Origin: Pelagicoccus albus
GTDB lineage: Bacteria; Verrucomicrobiota; Verrucomicrobiia; Opitutales; Opitutaceae
Reading direction: 5' to 3'
Length of the DNA stretch: 64,000 nt
Assembly: GCF_014230145.1 (NCBI RefSeq)
Contig: NZ_JACHVC010000012.1
Span: 315,001-379,000, forward strand
In this document: in pieces, positions 1 to 7,480 of the stretch
How the letters are laid out: every line of letters starts with the position of its first letter
How positions within the stretch are numbered: position 1 is the first letter of the stretch
Notes under the pieces: model-generated
Told to the model about the DNA's origin: nothing
Seen by the model: the letters and a program-made list of their open reading frames with translations, nothing else
The model's database searches: none
Made by a program: the position numbers and the translations under genes

Positions 1-900
1 CACTCGCAAAGCAAAGGACTAAAGAAGCGCCCTCTACTCTGGAGCGTTGCGATCAACCTCCTCCTCTCAGTCTTCCAGTTCATCGCCGGTTTCATCTCGA
101 ACAGTTCCGCACTACTCGCTGATGCCCTACACAACACAAACGACGCGGCAGCTTTGGTAGTCGCTTTTGGTTCGAGAAAAATATCGGGCAAACAAGCGAA
201 CGCACGTTTCACTTTCGGATACCGCCGAGCGGAACTGATCGGGGCAATCATCCAACTCACCGCTTTGATCATCATCGGTTTGTTCCTCGTCTACCACGCC
301 GTTCAACGTTTCAATAGTCCCGCACCGATCGATAGCCACTGGATGATCCTAGGTTCCACCATCGCTATCCTCATCGACCTCACGACCGGGGCTCTTTTGT
401 GGGCAACTTCGAAAGGCAGCCTGAATATGCGTGCTGTCATGCTGCATAATCTCAGCGATGCCGGCTCGTCGATAGCCGTCCTAGCAGGCGGTATAGCCCT
501 TTACTTCTTCGGCTGGAGCTGGATCGACCCTGTCCTGACCTTAATGATCGCAGGAGGAATCATCCTGACCTCCTACAAGCTGCTAATGCAGACAAGTCGG
601 ATCCTCATGGAAGCAACTCCCGAGGGAGTTGACCTCTCATCTTTGAAACAAGAGGCGGAAAACCTAACCGGAGTGAAAGATCTTCATCATGTCCATGTGT
701 GGGAGGTAGACGAGGACCATAGAGCTCTAGAAGCCCACGTGGTAATTCATGATGAAATCGCTCATCGACAAAGCGTTATAAAATCTCGCCTGAAGGACCT
801 CTTCGAGAATCGATTCGAAATCTCGCACTCCACTTTGGAATTTGAACGCTCCTCCGAAGCCTGCCGCGGCAAGAGCGCCAAACTGGTAGCTGCTCACTAA
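1..900 (+). CDS. CDF family divalent cation efflux transporter (5' end missing)
   Basis: The reading frame is open from the first base, so the start lies outside the window; 299 residues are visible. It looks like a cation diffusion facilitator, an inner-membrane antiporter that exports Zn2+, Co2+ or Cd2+ in exchange for protons. The two metal-site motifs expected in TM2 and TM5 are both HxxxD: HNTND at visible residues 44-48 and HNLSD at 149-153. Several hydrophobic helices surround them. The cytoplasmic C-terminal domain follows (about 190-285) and contains a histidine-rich HHVHVWEV stretch typical of the CzcD/ZitB branch. His rather than Asp at the first position of the TM2 motif fits a zinc-preferring CzcD-like member, but substrate is inferred. 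The next gene starts 130 bases downstream and is functionally unrelated. Confidence 0.93.
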   Translation, partial: HSQSKGLKKRPLLWSVAINLLLSVFQFIAGFISNSSALLADALHNTNDAAALVVAFGSRKISGKQANARFTFGYRRAELIGAIIQLTALIIIGLFLVYHAVQRFNSPAPIDSHWMILGSTIAILIDLTTGALLWATSKGSLNMRAVMLHNLSDAGSSIAVLAGGIALYFFGWSWIDPVLTLMIAGGIILTSYKLLMQTSRILMEATPEGVDLSSLKQEAENLTGVKDLHHVHVWEVDEDHRALEAHVVIHDEIAHRQSVIKSRLKDLFENRFEISHSTLEFERSSEACRGKSAKLVAAH

Positions 901-1030
901 AGGCGATGATGCCCTAACCGTTAGTTTCAGGAGAGAAATCAACGCTCTCTTCCTAGGAAGCTGCGTCTGATTCGGAGCAAATCAGCTTAGCTCCTGTCGA
1001 AACGAAGAATATAAGCCAACCTCGCATACT

Positions 1031-1570
1031 ATGAGAATACCAACGTTTCTGCTCGCCGCTGCAGCTCTTATTTTCGGGTCCCAAGCCCAAGCAGCCAAAA
1101 AACAGGTCCTCGATGCAAAGATCGAGCAGGCCATCGAGGACTTCCAAGAAGTTTCCGGTGCCGGAGCTCGCTTAGCCGAGGATGCAGTGGGCATGCTGGT
1201 GTTCCCAAGCGTCGGAAAGGCCGGTCTCGGAGTAGGCGGCGAATACGGAGAAGGCGCTTTGTTCGTAAACGGAGAAAAAGTCAGCTACTACAGTACGGCT
1301 AGCGCCTCGATCGGTTTCCAAGCCGGCGTGCAAAAACGAAGCCAAATCATCCTATTCCTGGAAGAATCTGCCCTCGAAAAATTCCGCAACGCGGACGGTT
1401 GGGAGATCGGTGTTGATGGAAGCGTCGCCATAGCAAACATCGGCGTGGGAGAGGAATTCGACTCCAAATCAATCAACGAACCGGTGGTCGCTTTCGTGTT
1501 TGGAAACAAGGGCTTGATGTACAACCTTTCTCTCGAGGGCTCAAAGCTCACCCCAATCATTAAGCGGTAA
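1031..1570 (+). CDS. SYLF/Ysc84 domain lipid-binding protein, exported
   Basis: A 179-residue protein with an N-terminal signal peptide (hydrophobic to about residue 18, likely cleavage after AQA). The rest is a SYLF (Ysc84/DUF500) domain, recognisable from the AVGMLVFPSVGKAGLGVGG region, the alternating glycine-rich strands, and a C-terminal VAFVFGNKGLMYNLSLEGSKL. In eukaryotes this domain binds phosphoinositides and actin; bacterial members are small exported proteins of unknown role, probably periplasmic or membrane-associated. Length is normal for the bacterial family. The ATG at 1031 has no clear Shine-Dalgarno, but the signal peptide begins exactly there. It appears monocistronic between the CDF transporter and a sigma factor. 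An imperfect hairpin lies downstream near 1598-1632, without a U-tract. Confidence 0.88.
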   Translation: MRIPTFLLAAAALIFGSQAQAAKKQVLDAKIEQAIEDFQEVSGAGARLAEDAVGMLVFPSVGKAGLGVGGEYGEGALFVNGEKVSYYSTASASIGFQAGVQKRSQIILFLEESALEKFRNADGWEIGVDGSVAIANIGVGEEFDSKSINEPVVAFVFGNKGLMYNLSLEGSKLTPIIKR

Positions 1571-1738
1571 GGCAGCGATGCCACGCCAAGAGGAGTGGCT
1601 CAGGCTCCCTCCCGCTAGGAGAGCCGCCTTCTAAATTCGTGAAACCTTGCATAGGGACGGCGATGGAATTTTTCCTGTTCCTTTTTGTGAAAGCGCTTAT
1701 GGGAAAGGACTGTAGCTAGTATAAAGACCCTAAGCGTT

Positions 1739-2374
1739 TTGCAAAACCAGATAAAATTCATCCCAAACAAGGAGGAGCCAGGGCTAGACAAGTTGTCTGA
1801 CGCTGACCTTGTTTCCCGATGTCAGCAGGACTTGCCTGACGACATTGAGGCTTATCGCGAGCTTGTGGAGCGCTACGAAGGCCTAGTGTACAACTTTTGC
1901 GTCAAAACAATAGGATCCCCGCAAGATGCTGAGGAAGTCGCACAAGACGCATTCATCACCGTCTTCCACAAGCTCAAGCAATTTGAGGGCAAATCAACCT
2001 TCAAGACTTGGCTCTACAAGATTGTCCACAATTCCTGCCGAAACCGGATATCTAAGCTCGCTCGAAAACGCCAAACGCAAGAGGCCTACGAGGACCACAT
2101 GAAGGGCGTGCAAAACAACCAAAGCCTGACAAACCGACAAAAGCTCGATAACCGAGCCCATATCCAAGAGGCCCTCACACTGCTTAAAGAACAGGAAAAA
2201 GAGATAATAACCTACAAATTCATTCTCGGTATGACCCTTCAAGAGATCGCGGACACTCTCAATCTAGGGGAATCCGCCACAAAGATGCGATTCTATCGAG
2301 CAATGGAATCCTTCAAGGCTGCCTACGAGCGGTCAGGGAAGGAAAAGCCTGCCCCTATCACCCCGAAACCGTAA
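1739..2374 (+). CDS. Sigma-70 family (ECF/RpoE-like) RNA polymerase sigma factor
   Basis: A 211-residue sigma factor. Region 2 spans about residues 35-110: a YNFCVKTIGSPQDAEEVAQDAF core followed by a TWLYKIVHNSCRNR segment typical of ECF sigma region 2.3-2.4. Region 4 lies at about 145-195, with an HTH reading TLQEIADTLNLGESATKMR. There is no region 1.1 or 3, as expected for group 4 factors. The only upstream start in frame is a TTG at 1739, so the exact start is uncertain. The stop is four bases before the ATG of an 82-residue protein, so the two are probably translationally coupled. That partner occupies the position of an anti-sigma factor but shows no recognisable anti-sigma fold. The signal sensed is unknown. 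Confidence 0.9.
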   Translation: MQNQIKFIPNKEEPGLDKLSDADLVSRCQQDLPDDIEAYRELVERYEGLVYNFCVKTIGSPQDAEEVAQDAFITVFHKLKQFEGKSTFKTWLYKIVHNSCRNRISKLARKRQTQEAYEDHMKGVQNNQSLTNRQKLDNRAHIQEALTLLKEQEKEIITYKFILGMTLQEIADTLNLGESATKMRFYRAMESFKAAYERSGKEKPAPITPKP

Positions 2375-2378
2375 GAAC

Positions 2379-2627
2379 ATGGACAACTTAAATTCCATTT
2401 CATTCAACGAAGCCGAACTGCTGATGCTGTTCGAAGAGGCGGGGCTTACCGAGCAAACTGAAAGCGACACGGAACGCATAAAGAAAGTTATCGAACGCAG
2501 CCTGCACGAAAAAGCGATCAAAGATACGGCATCCTTCGTATTCCAAGGATTCCCTGCTGCGATCGTGGGCTTCGTAGCCGTGGCAGCCAACGCAGTCGGT
2601 GACAAGAAATCAGACTACCGCGCCTAG
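2379..2627 (+). CDS. Small hypothetical protein coupled to the sigma factor
   Basis: An 82-residue protein starting four bases after the sigma factor stop. I do not recognise the family. The N-terminal half is acidic and helical (rich in E, L and D up to about residue 48). The C-terminal half holds one hydrophobic stretch of about 20 residues (around 50-72, FQGFPAAIVGFVAVAANAVG) that could be a single membrane helix, followed by a short charged tail. Its position suggests a regulatory partner of the sigma factor, such as a very short membrane-tethered anti-sigma protein. That is inference from gene order only: there is no zinc-finger (HxxxCxxC) anti-sigma motif. Confidence 0.7.
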   Translation: MDNLNSISFNEAELLMLFEEAGLTEQTESDTERIKKVIERSLHEKAIKDTASFVFQGFPAAIVGFVAVAANAVGDKKSDYRA

Positions 2628-2668
2628 CGCTTGCCAACTGCCTAAAGATTTTTCAAACCCGCCACCAC

Positions 2669-3526
2669 ATGATACCCATCGCCGCCGCCGAATTTTCGTT
2701 TTCAGGATTCTACCTCGAGGTCAAAACCGCCCTCACAGAAATGGCGAACGACTTCGCCCAGTTTCTTCCCAAGCTTCTACTAGCCCTCATCCTACTAGTA
2801 ATTGGATACGCTATAGCGAAAGTCCTTTCCAAACTGGTCCGCATCGTATTCGAAAAACTGGGAGTCAACAGCCTCCTGGAAAAATCCGGATTCACTGGCC
2901 AACTGCAACGGGCTGGCATCAAAGCGAGCCCTGGCACCTTCATAGCCTCCCTCGTCTTTTGGGTCACGATGCTATTTGTTATCAAGATAGCTGCCCAATC
3001 GGCCTCGATCCAGGATATCTCCGACATTATCATCGCCATCATTTCCTTCATGCCCAACGCCATCACGGCGGGCTTGATCATGCTGTTCGGATTCATCGCG
3101 GCAGATATTATTAAAAACGCCGTCTTCAACGCGCTGGACCAAATGGGCCTGGAGTACGCCCGCACTCTCTCCAAGGTCATCTTCGGATTTATCTTCGTCC
3201 TAATCCTCACAGTCGCTCTATCGAAAATAAATATCCAGACGGAGCTATTGAACGCCACGGTTCAAATCCTCTTGGGATCCCTCGCCCTAGCGCTTGCTCT
3301 CGCTCTGGGCCTCGGGCTAAAAAGACTCGCTGGCAGCATCGTATCGGGCGTGTATTCACGAGACATATACAAGGTTGGAACCGTCGTAGAATTCGAGGGC
3401 GAAGACATGACGATTTCAGGCATCGGCCCTGTAACCACCAAGTTGAAAAGAAAAGACGGCGGCTTCGTAATCGTCCCCAACGAACGCCTTATCTCCGAGC
3501 CTGTTCGCGGCCGATCGGCCGAATAG
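2669..3526 (+). CDS. Small mechanosensitive (MscS-like) ion channel with extra TM helices
   Basis: A 285-residue integral membrane protein. Five or more hydrophobic helices are visible (about 35-57, 88-110, 125-150, 165-187, 197-217). A short MscS-type beta domain follows (about 225-275), with YKVGTVVEFEGEDMTISGIG followed by a GFVIVPNERLI segment. The pore-lining helix is Ala/Leu/Gly rich (about 200-215), as in MscS TM3. The C-terminal cage domain of E. coli MscS is missing, so this belongs to the short CmpX-like group carrying conserved TM-helix repeats. The expected role is release of solutes under osmotic downshock, or modulation of membrane stress responses. The ATG at 2669 follows the 82-aa gene by 41 bases, and a strong terminator follows at 3553. 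Confidence 0.88.
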   Translation: MIPIAAAEFSFSGFYLEVKTALTEMANDFAQFLPKLLLALILLVIGYAIAKVLSKLVRIVFEKLGVNSLLEKSGFTGQLQRAGIKASPGTFIASLVFWVTMLFVIKIAAQSASIQDISDIIIAIISFMPNAITAGLIMLFGFIAADIIKNAVFNALDQMGLEYARTLSKVIFGFIFVLILTVALSKINIQTELLNATVQILLGSLALALALALGLGLKRLAGSIVSGVYSRDIYKVGTVVEFEGEDMTISGIGPVTTKLKRKDGGFVIVPNERLISEPVRGRSAE

Positions 3527-3552
3527 CCGGCTTCGCGCATACTTTTATCCAT

Positions 3553-3584
3553 AAAAAAACTACGGTATCAGCCGTAGTTTTTTT
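3553..3584 (+). terminator. Rho-independent terminator (bidirectional)
   Basis: A perfect 13-bp stem, AAAAAAACTACGG paired with CCGTAGTTTTTTT, around a six-base TATCAG loop. It lies 26 bases after the channel gene stop. The U-tract on the plus strand and the A-tract on the 5' side make it usable in both directions. Confidence 0.9.
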
Positions 3585-3623
3585 GTGACCATTTTTGCGA
3601 TGAGAGAAACCAAAGGGAGCTTT

Positions 3624-3857
3624 ATGAAACAAGCTTCCTTCCAATCCCTTCGCTCGAACATCACATTGGCCCTTTTCTTGGGCTTAGCTATTCTTTCCGC
3701 AAAATTTGCGATCGCCCAAGTCGGGGTAGCTCCGACAGCGGAAAGCTTCTCAACGCAAAACGCATCCCTTTCCGGCCCCCAAGCCGTCGATTCCGATCAG
3801 AAGGATATCAACGGGTGCGCCTCTTCCTCTGCCGGACGAGGCTCGACTGACACTTAA
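3624..3857 (+). CDS. Small exported hypothetical protein
   Basis: A 77-residue protein with a clear signal peptide: MKQASF, basic residues, a hydrophobic core LALFLGLAILSAKFA, and a probable cleavage site after AIA. The mature part is only about 45 residues, low in complexity (Ser, Ala, Gly, Asp) and contains one cysteine; no family is recognised. The ATG at 3624 is preferred over an upstream in-frame start because a GGGAG ribosome-binding site sits four bases in front of it and the signal peptide starts there. The gene follows the terminator at 3553 and appears to be an independent unit. Confidence 0.55.
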   Translation: MKQASFQSLRSNITLALFLGLAILSAKFAIAQVGVAPTAESFSTQNASLSGPQAVDSDQKDINGCASSSAGRGSTDT

Positions 3858-4165
3858 CTGACTTAAACAGCCCCCCGAAGGGGTGAGCAGTCCAGTATTG
3901 GCAGAACCAGATTTCGCGAAAGAAGAAGGCTCCAGGCGTCCAACTCGATCCTATGACGACTTCGCGAAAGCAGCTGGTTTTTGTGACAATCCCGAACGAC
4001 CTCGCCTCTAAAGGGGGCTGACCAGAATCTCGCCCGCACGAAGGGCAAACTTGTCTCCCATTGAAAAACGCCACGACCAGAACCGAGTGCTCAGAAACAG
4101 TCGCAGAATCCCGACCTCGCAGGCCTTCCCTCAAGTCGTCAAACTCAGATTCTGCCCACTCTCGT
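3858..4165. other. Intergenic stretch without a supported gene
   Basis: About 308 bases between the small exported protein and the STAS-like protein. I see a C-run/G-run hairpin near 3871-3884 (CCCCCCGAAGGGG) and no convincing ORF, promoter or terminator. If the next gene uses an in-frame TTG at 4061 instead of the ATG at 4166, part of this stretch is coding. Confidence 0.4.
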
Positions 4166-4603
4166 ATGCCATTTGAAATCTCTTGGGAAAAACAGGGATT
4201 CCACATCCGTTTCTTCGGCCACATTACCGAAAAAGAGCTACAGGCCAAAAACTGGGGGTTCTCCAACAATCCACGCTGCAACTCCTGCAGCTACCAGATC
4301 GTCGACGGTTCGAAAATCGAATCGATCGAACTCTCAGATTTGGAGATAACCTACCTCGCCTCGAACGACGTAGGCATGGATTTCTACTTGAGAAACATCT
4401 ACGTCGTCCTCGTCGGGTCCCACCCAGAGCTCAAGAGAATCTACCGCCAATACGTCTCCACCTGCCTGAAAACGGATATGAGCTGGAAGTACCATATCTG
4501 CGACACCGTCGAACAAGCTCGCTCTTGGCTAACGGAATCCAAGCTCTCAAAATGGCAGGACCAAATGGCGAAGCTCAAGGAGCACCGGAAGGCGAACTCT
4601 TAG
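4166..4603 (+). CDS. STAS/SpoIIAA-like domain protein
   Basis: A 145-residue soluble protein from the ATG at 4166; an in-frame TTG at 4061 would add 35 low-complexity Ser/Arg residues. Its layout resembles the SpoIIAA-like/STAS fold: an N-terminal strand pair GFHIRFFGHITEKEL, a central YQIVDGSKIESIELSDLEI strand-helix, a later VVLVGSHPELKRIYRQYV segment, and a C-terminal helix with an ARSWL ending. Similar short proteins in marine bacteria are annotated as STAS or SEC14-type domains, and many act as phosphorylation-switched regulators or protein adaptors. The usual conserved serine of anti-anti-sigma factors is not obvious; DGSKIES has a candidate. No kinase or phosphatase partner is adjacent. 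Confidence 0.65.
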   Translation: MPFEISWEKQGFHIRFFGHITEKELQAKNWGFSNNPRCNSCSYQIVDGSKIESIELSDLEITYLASNDVGMDFYLRNIYVVLVGSHPELKRIYRQYVSTCLKTDMSWKYHICDTVEQARSWLTESKLSKWQDQMAKLKEHRKANS

Positions 4604-4689
4604 GTCCGCCCTCCCCCGTTGAGAGAGACGAGAGCGAGTGTAATCCCGACCGCCAACAGCCTTGGACCTTCGAGTTTCTTTATAAGCTA

Positions 4690-4736
4690 GCCAGCAAGGA
4701 TAGGGAAGCTCCGCGACTGTAAGCGAAATTGCTGGC
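4690..4736 (+). other. Stem-loop upstream of the PRPP synthetase gene
   Basis: GCCAGCAA at 4690-4697 pairs perfectly with TTGCTGGC at 4729-4736 across a 31-base loop, and a T-rich run (TCTTTTGTTT) begins three bases after it. The loop contains GGGAA and CCGCGACTGTAAGCG, which resemble conserved core segments of the cobalamin riboswitch, although the intervening helix and the downstream part are missing. It could be the terminator of the upstream STAS-like gene, or part of a leader RNA of the prs gene that starts 90 bases later. Its identity is unresolved. Confidence 0.4.
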
Positions 4737-4825
4737 CATCTTTTGTTTCGGAGGCTTGATCAATCCCCACTTTTGCGTGATCACCTGATCTGCTCACCAC
4801 TCTCGCCAAGCAGCCATCGCCAGCC

Positions 4826-6040
4826 GTGAAAATTTTGGATAGTAAATACATAGTCGTCGGGAACTCCTCGGACGACCCCTTCGCAATCGATGTCGCCTTC
4901 GGCATGGGCCAGCTCCAAGACGTCGCTGATCAGATCAGCATGAAGCGGTTTGCGAACACAGAGTTTTGCCCGCGTTTCATTTCCGACGAAACGGATTTTG
5001 ACCGAATCGGCCACAAAATGGACGGAAAATCGATCGTGATCGTGAGCGCCAGCAGCTTGGGCATGAGCCGCCAGAGTTTGGCCATGCGCACATTCATGAT
5101 CGCCAGAGCGGCTAAGGAAAACGGAGCGGCGGAGGTCATTTTGGTCGAGCCTGACCTTTTTTACAGTGCTCAAGACCGGGGTCCCAGACCCGAGTTGGGG
5201 GATCCCAATAGCGATCGAGACAGGAAGGATCTGAAAAAATTCGACGGCCAGCCTTTCACGGCCAAGCTTTATGCCGAGCTACTGAAGCTTTCCGGAGTGG
5301 ATGCGGTTCTTACCGTGCACAACCACTCCAAAACGGTACGCAAGATGTTTACCGAGGTCTTCAACGGCCGCTACCACGACCTCATCCCCTATGAGATCTA
5401 CGTGGACTACTTCCTGAACTCCAACATCGTGAACTACGGGCCCGAAGGCGAAGGACTTGCCCTTTGCGCGCCGGATAAGGGAGCTCGCGAATTCGTTAAG
5501 GAAATGTTCGCAAAGCTCGGGCTTCCAAAAGCCAAATTCGTTCTCCTCGACAAAGAGCGTACCGGCGAACGAGAGGTCCAAATCAAGCTCCACGCTGAGT
5601 CCGAGACGACCTTCGAAGATATCCACGGCCATGACATAATCCTCTTCGACGATATGGTGCGTACCGGGTCGACCGTCGTGAAATCTTGCCAATTCCTCAA
5701 GCAGATCCAACCCGGCAAGACCGTATTCGCAGTGAGCCACTTCTATGCGAGCGAGGAAGGGCGCGTCAAAATGGCCAACACCGCCATCGACGAAATCCTT
5801 ACCCTAAACACCATTCCGACCATTCTGAATAGAGATGTGCAGGGTCGCCTCCGCAAGAAGCTGGTAGTACTGAAGATCGAAAAGTGGCTCGCTATCAACC
5901 TCTGCCGCATCCTCAACCTCGAGGAGCCGGAGGGTGAAGACGACAGCCTATACCAGATCGACATGTCTTCCAAGAACGCCCGCTGGAAGCGCAAGATCTG
6001 GCTCAGCGAGCAGCTCCGTACTTTGCACAAGCCCTCTTGA
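4826..6040 (+). CDS. prs: Ribose-phosphate pyrophosphokinase (PRPP synthetase), long divergent form
   Basis: A 404-residue protein of the PRPP synthetase family, which makes PRPP from ribose-5-phosphate and ATP for purine, pyrimidine, His and Trp synthesis. The PRPP-binding loop reads DDMVRTGST (275-283), close to the usual DDMxxTGGT. The ATP-loop region is [13 protein letters not shown] (106-118), matching the YxxQDR pattern. The DLHxxQ ribose-phosphate segment is altered to VHNHS (164-168). It is about 90 residues longer than typical Prs, mostly at the C-terminus. The start is a GTG at 4826. The divergent motifs mean it could be a specialised second PRPP synthetase or a homologue with another sugar phosphate substrate. 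Thymidine kinase follows 55 bases later, which supports a nucleotide-supply role. Confidence 0.85.
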   Translation: MKILDSKYIVVGNSSDDPFAIDVAFGMGQLQDVADQISMKRFANTEFCPRFISDETDFDRIGHKMDGKSIVIVSASSLGMSRQSLAMRTFMIARAAKENGAAEVILVEPDLFYSAQDRGPRPELGDPNSDRDRKDLKKFDGQPFTAKLYAELLKLSGVDAVLTVHNHSKTVRKMFTEVFNGRYHDLIPYEIYVDYFLNSNIVNYGPEGEGLALCAPDKGAREFVKEMFAKLGLPKAKFVLLDKERTGEREVQIKLHAESETTFEDIHGHDIILFDDMVRTGSTVVKSCQFLKQIQPGKTVFAVSHFYASEEGRVKMANTAIDEILTLNTIPTILNRDVQGRLRKKLVVLKIEKWLAINLCRILNLEEPEGEDDSLYQIDMSSKNARWKRKIWLSEQLRTLHKPS

Positions 6041-6095
6041 GGCTGCTGATTTCCTAAAACCAGTCCCCTATTCTCGCGTTCGAGTTAGAGAAGCC

Positions 6096-6683
6096 ATGTC
6101 CAAACTGTACTTTTACTACTCGTCCATGAACGCGGGCAAATCCACCAACCTGCTTCAGTCCAGCTTCAACTACCGGGAGCGGGGCTTGAATACGATCCTC
6201 TACACGCCTGAAGTGGACGACCGGCATGAGCGGGGAAAAATTCGCTCTCGCATCGGACTGGAATCGGACGCCAACCTTTTCAATGAATCCACCAATCTCT
6301 TCGAGGAGGTGAAGCTGAGTTTGGAAAAACAAGCCTGTCATTGCGTGATGGTGGACGAGGCTCAATTTCTGACCAAGCAGCACGTTTTCCAATTGGGCGA
6401 AGTCGCAGACCGCCTGGACGTGCCAGTGCTCGCTTTCGGGCTACGGACCGACTTCCAAGGCGAACCCTTCGAAGGATCGAAGTACCTTATGGCTTGGGCA
6501 GACGATTTCCGCGAAATCAAAGCGATCTGCTATTGTGGCAGAAAGGCCACCATGGTGGTCCGTATGAACGAGGCGGGGCAAGTGGTGACCGAAGGTGCCC
6601 AAATCGAAATCGGGGGGAACGATAAGTACGTTTCCTTTTGTCGAAAGCACTTCAAGGAACGCTTCTACGGCGAAAACCGCTAA
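6096..6683 (+). CDS. tdk: Thymidine kinase (type II)
   Basis: A 195-residue type II thymidine kinase, which phosphorylates thymidine to dTMP in the salvage pathway. The P-loop SSMNAGKST lies at residues 9-17, the DEAQF Walker-B-like motif follows at about 88-92 in [10 protein letters not shown], and [17 protein letters not shown] is the dimer/substrate segment. The C-terminal zinc ribbon is represented by ICYCGRKA and FCRKHF, i.e. Cys-x-Cys plus Cys-x-x-His. The ATG at 6096 is chosen because the family begins almost directly with the strand before the P-loop; the frame extends further upstream only into the prs gene. Length is typical (190-205). Confidence 0.95.
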   Translation: MSKLYFYYSSMNAGKSTNLLQSSFNYRERGLNTILYTPEVDDRHERGKIRSRIGLESDANLFNESTNLFEEVKLSLEKQACHCVMVDEAQFLTKQHVFQLGEVADRLDVPVLAFGLRTDFQGEPFEGSKYLMAWADDFREIKAICYCGRKATMVVRMNEAGQVVTEGAQIEIGGNDKYVSFCRKHFKERFYGENR

Positions 6684-6961
6684 ACACCGCCACCGAGCAA
6701 ACCAGATCCCTTCCACGAGGACAAGGCCCCCTAAGCCTTGCCTTCGCCTGCATTTTGCAGGAAGCCCAGCCCATCAGCCATGCGAACTGCGGATAACAAA
6801 TGGGAGCCTCCACTGGAAATTGGCCAGTTTTCCCCTTTATTCAGAGGGAGCGGCCTTCGGTGAACAAATTTCGGGCAAGCTGGCGCAGCGAATGCGAAAG
6901 AGAGTTAGAAACTGTAAACAAGGCCTAACACCAGGCTCCTAACCGCAACAACCGTACAACC

Positions 6962-7126
6962 ATGCTAAGTTACTCGATTACATTCTTCATCCTCGCACTC
7001 ATCGCTGCAGCCCTTGGATTCTCCGGAATCGCAGGTGCGGCTTCTTCCATCGCCCAAATCCTCTTCGTAGTCTTTTTGGTCGTGTGGCTAGTATCCATGA
7101 TCTTCGGACGCGGACGAGCCCGCTAA
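6962..7126 (+). CDS. DUF1328 family small membrane protein
   Basis: A 54-residue protein beginning [20 protein letters not shown] and ending with IFGRGRAR. Two hydrophobic helices (about 5-24 and 28-49) are separated by a Gly/Ala-rich turn, [12 protein letters not shown], which is the DUF1328 (YtjA) signature. These are small inner-membrane proteins of unknown function, often stress-induced. The gene is an independent unit: the preceding 278 bases (6684-6961) hold no supported gene, only a small CCTGCA/TGCAGG hairpin at 6747-6761, and a terminator follows at 7155. Confidence 0.85.
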   Translation: MLSYSITFFILALIAAALGFSGIAGAASSIAQILFVVFLVVWLVSMIFGRGRAR

Positions 7127-7154
7127 ACTCGAGGTTGAGAAGACATCTTTAATG

Positions 7155-7190
7155 CGGGGCGAAGTTATAGAACTTCGTCCCGTTTGCGTT
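7155..7190 (+). terminator. Rho-independent terminator after the DUF1328 gene
   Basis: A 12-bp stem (one G-T pair): CGGGGCGAAGTT at 7155-7166 pairs with AACTTCGTCCCG at 7171-7182 around an ATAG loop. It is followed by TTTGCGTTT, a weak U-tract. Confidence 0.75.
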
Positions 7191-7225
7191 TGGTGGGTTG
7201 CAATTAAGACTAGCAGACTAAACGT

Positions 7226-7432
7226 TTGCCGAAACCACTAGCTACCATTTCAAACCACCCCCAATACGTTCCCTCTCCTTGCATCCGAGTTTGCACGCTT
7301 TCTAAAGACGGTCGGCTGTGCTTAGGCTGCGGTCGTACTCGGGAGGAAATAGCGAGCTGGCTGAGTGCTGACCAGTCCACCCGCCTGCAAATAGTTGAGC
7401 AGGCCCGCAAACGTCTGAAACGGGACGATTGA
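7226..7432 (+). CDS. DUF1289 domain protein (putative Fe-S protein)
   Basis: A 68-residue protein with the DUF1289 pattern: SPCIRVCTL, then CLGCGRTREEIASWL, and a basic C-terminal helix. The four cysteines (SPCIxxC and CxxC) could bind an iron-sulfur cluster or zinc; the metal is inferred. E. coli YdhL belongs to the same family and has no firm function. The start is a TTG at 7226; the N-terminal residues before the first cysteine are variable in the family, so the start is not certain. Confidence 0.85.
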   Translation: MPKPLATISNHPQYVPSPCIRVCTLSKDGRLCLGCGRTREEIASWLSADQSTRLQIVEQARKRLKRDD

Positions 7433-7480
7433 ACGAACTCTCGCATTGCCCTTTAGTAGTGCGGCAGCGCATAACTATTC

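Noticed and set aside
1598-1632. Imperfect hairpin after the SYLF gene as a terminator
   Set aside because: The stem is interrupted and no U-tract follows.
2599-3114. A 171-codon plus-strand frame overlapping the channel gene
   Set aside because: The translation is Arg/His/Pro-rich with no family resemblance, while the channel frame has helices and MscS motifs.
4183-4722. A 179-codon plus-strand frame across the STAS-like gene
   Set aside because: Arg/Pro-rich out-of-frame translation; the STAS-like frame is better supported.
6595-6942. A 115-codon plus-strand frame between tdk and the DUF1328 gene
   Set aside because: It overlaps the tdk 3' end out of frame and is basic and low in complexity.
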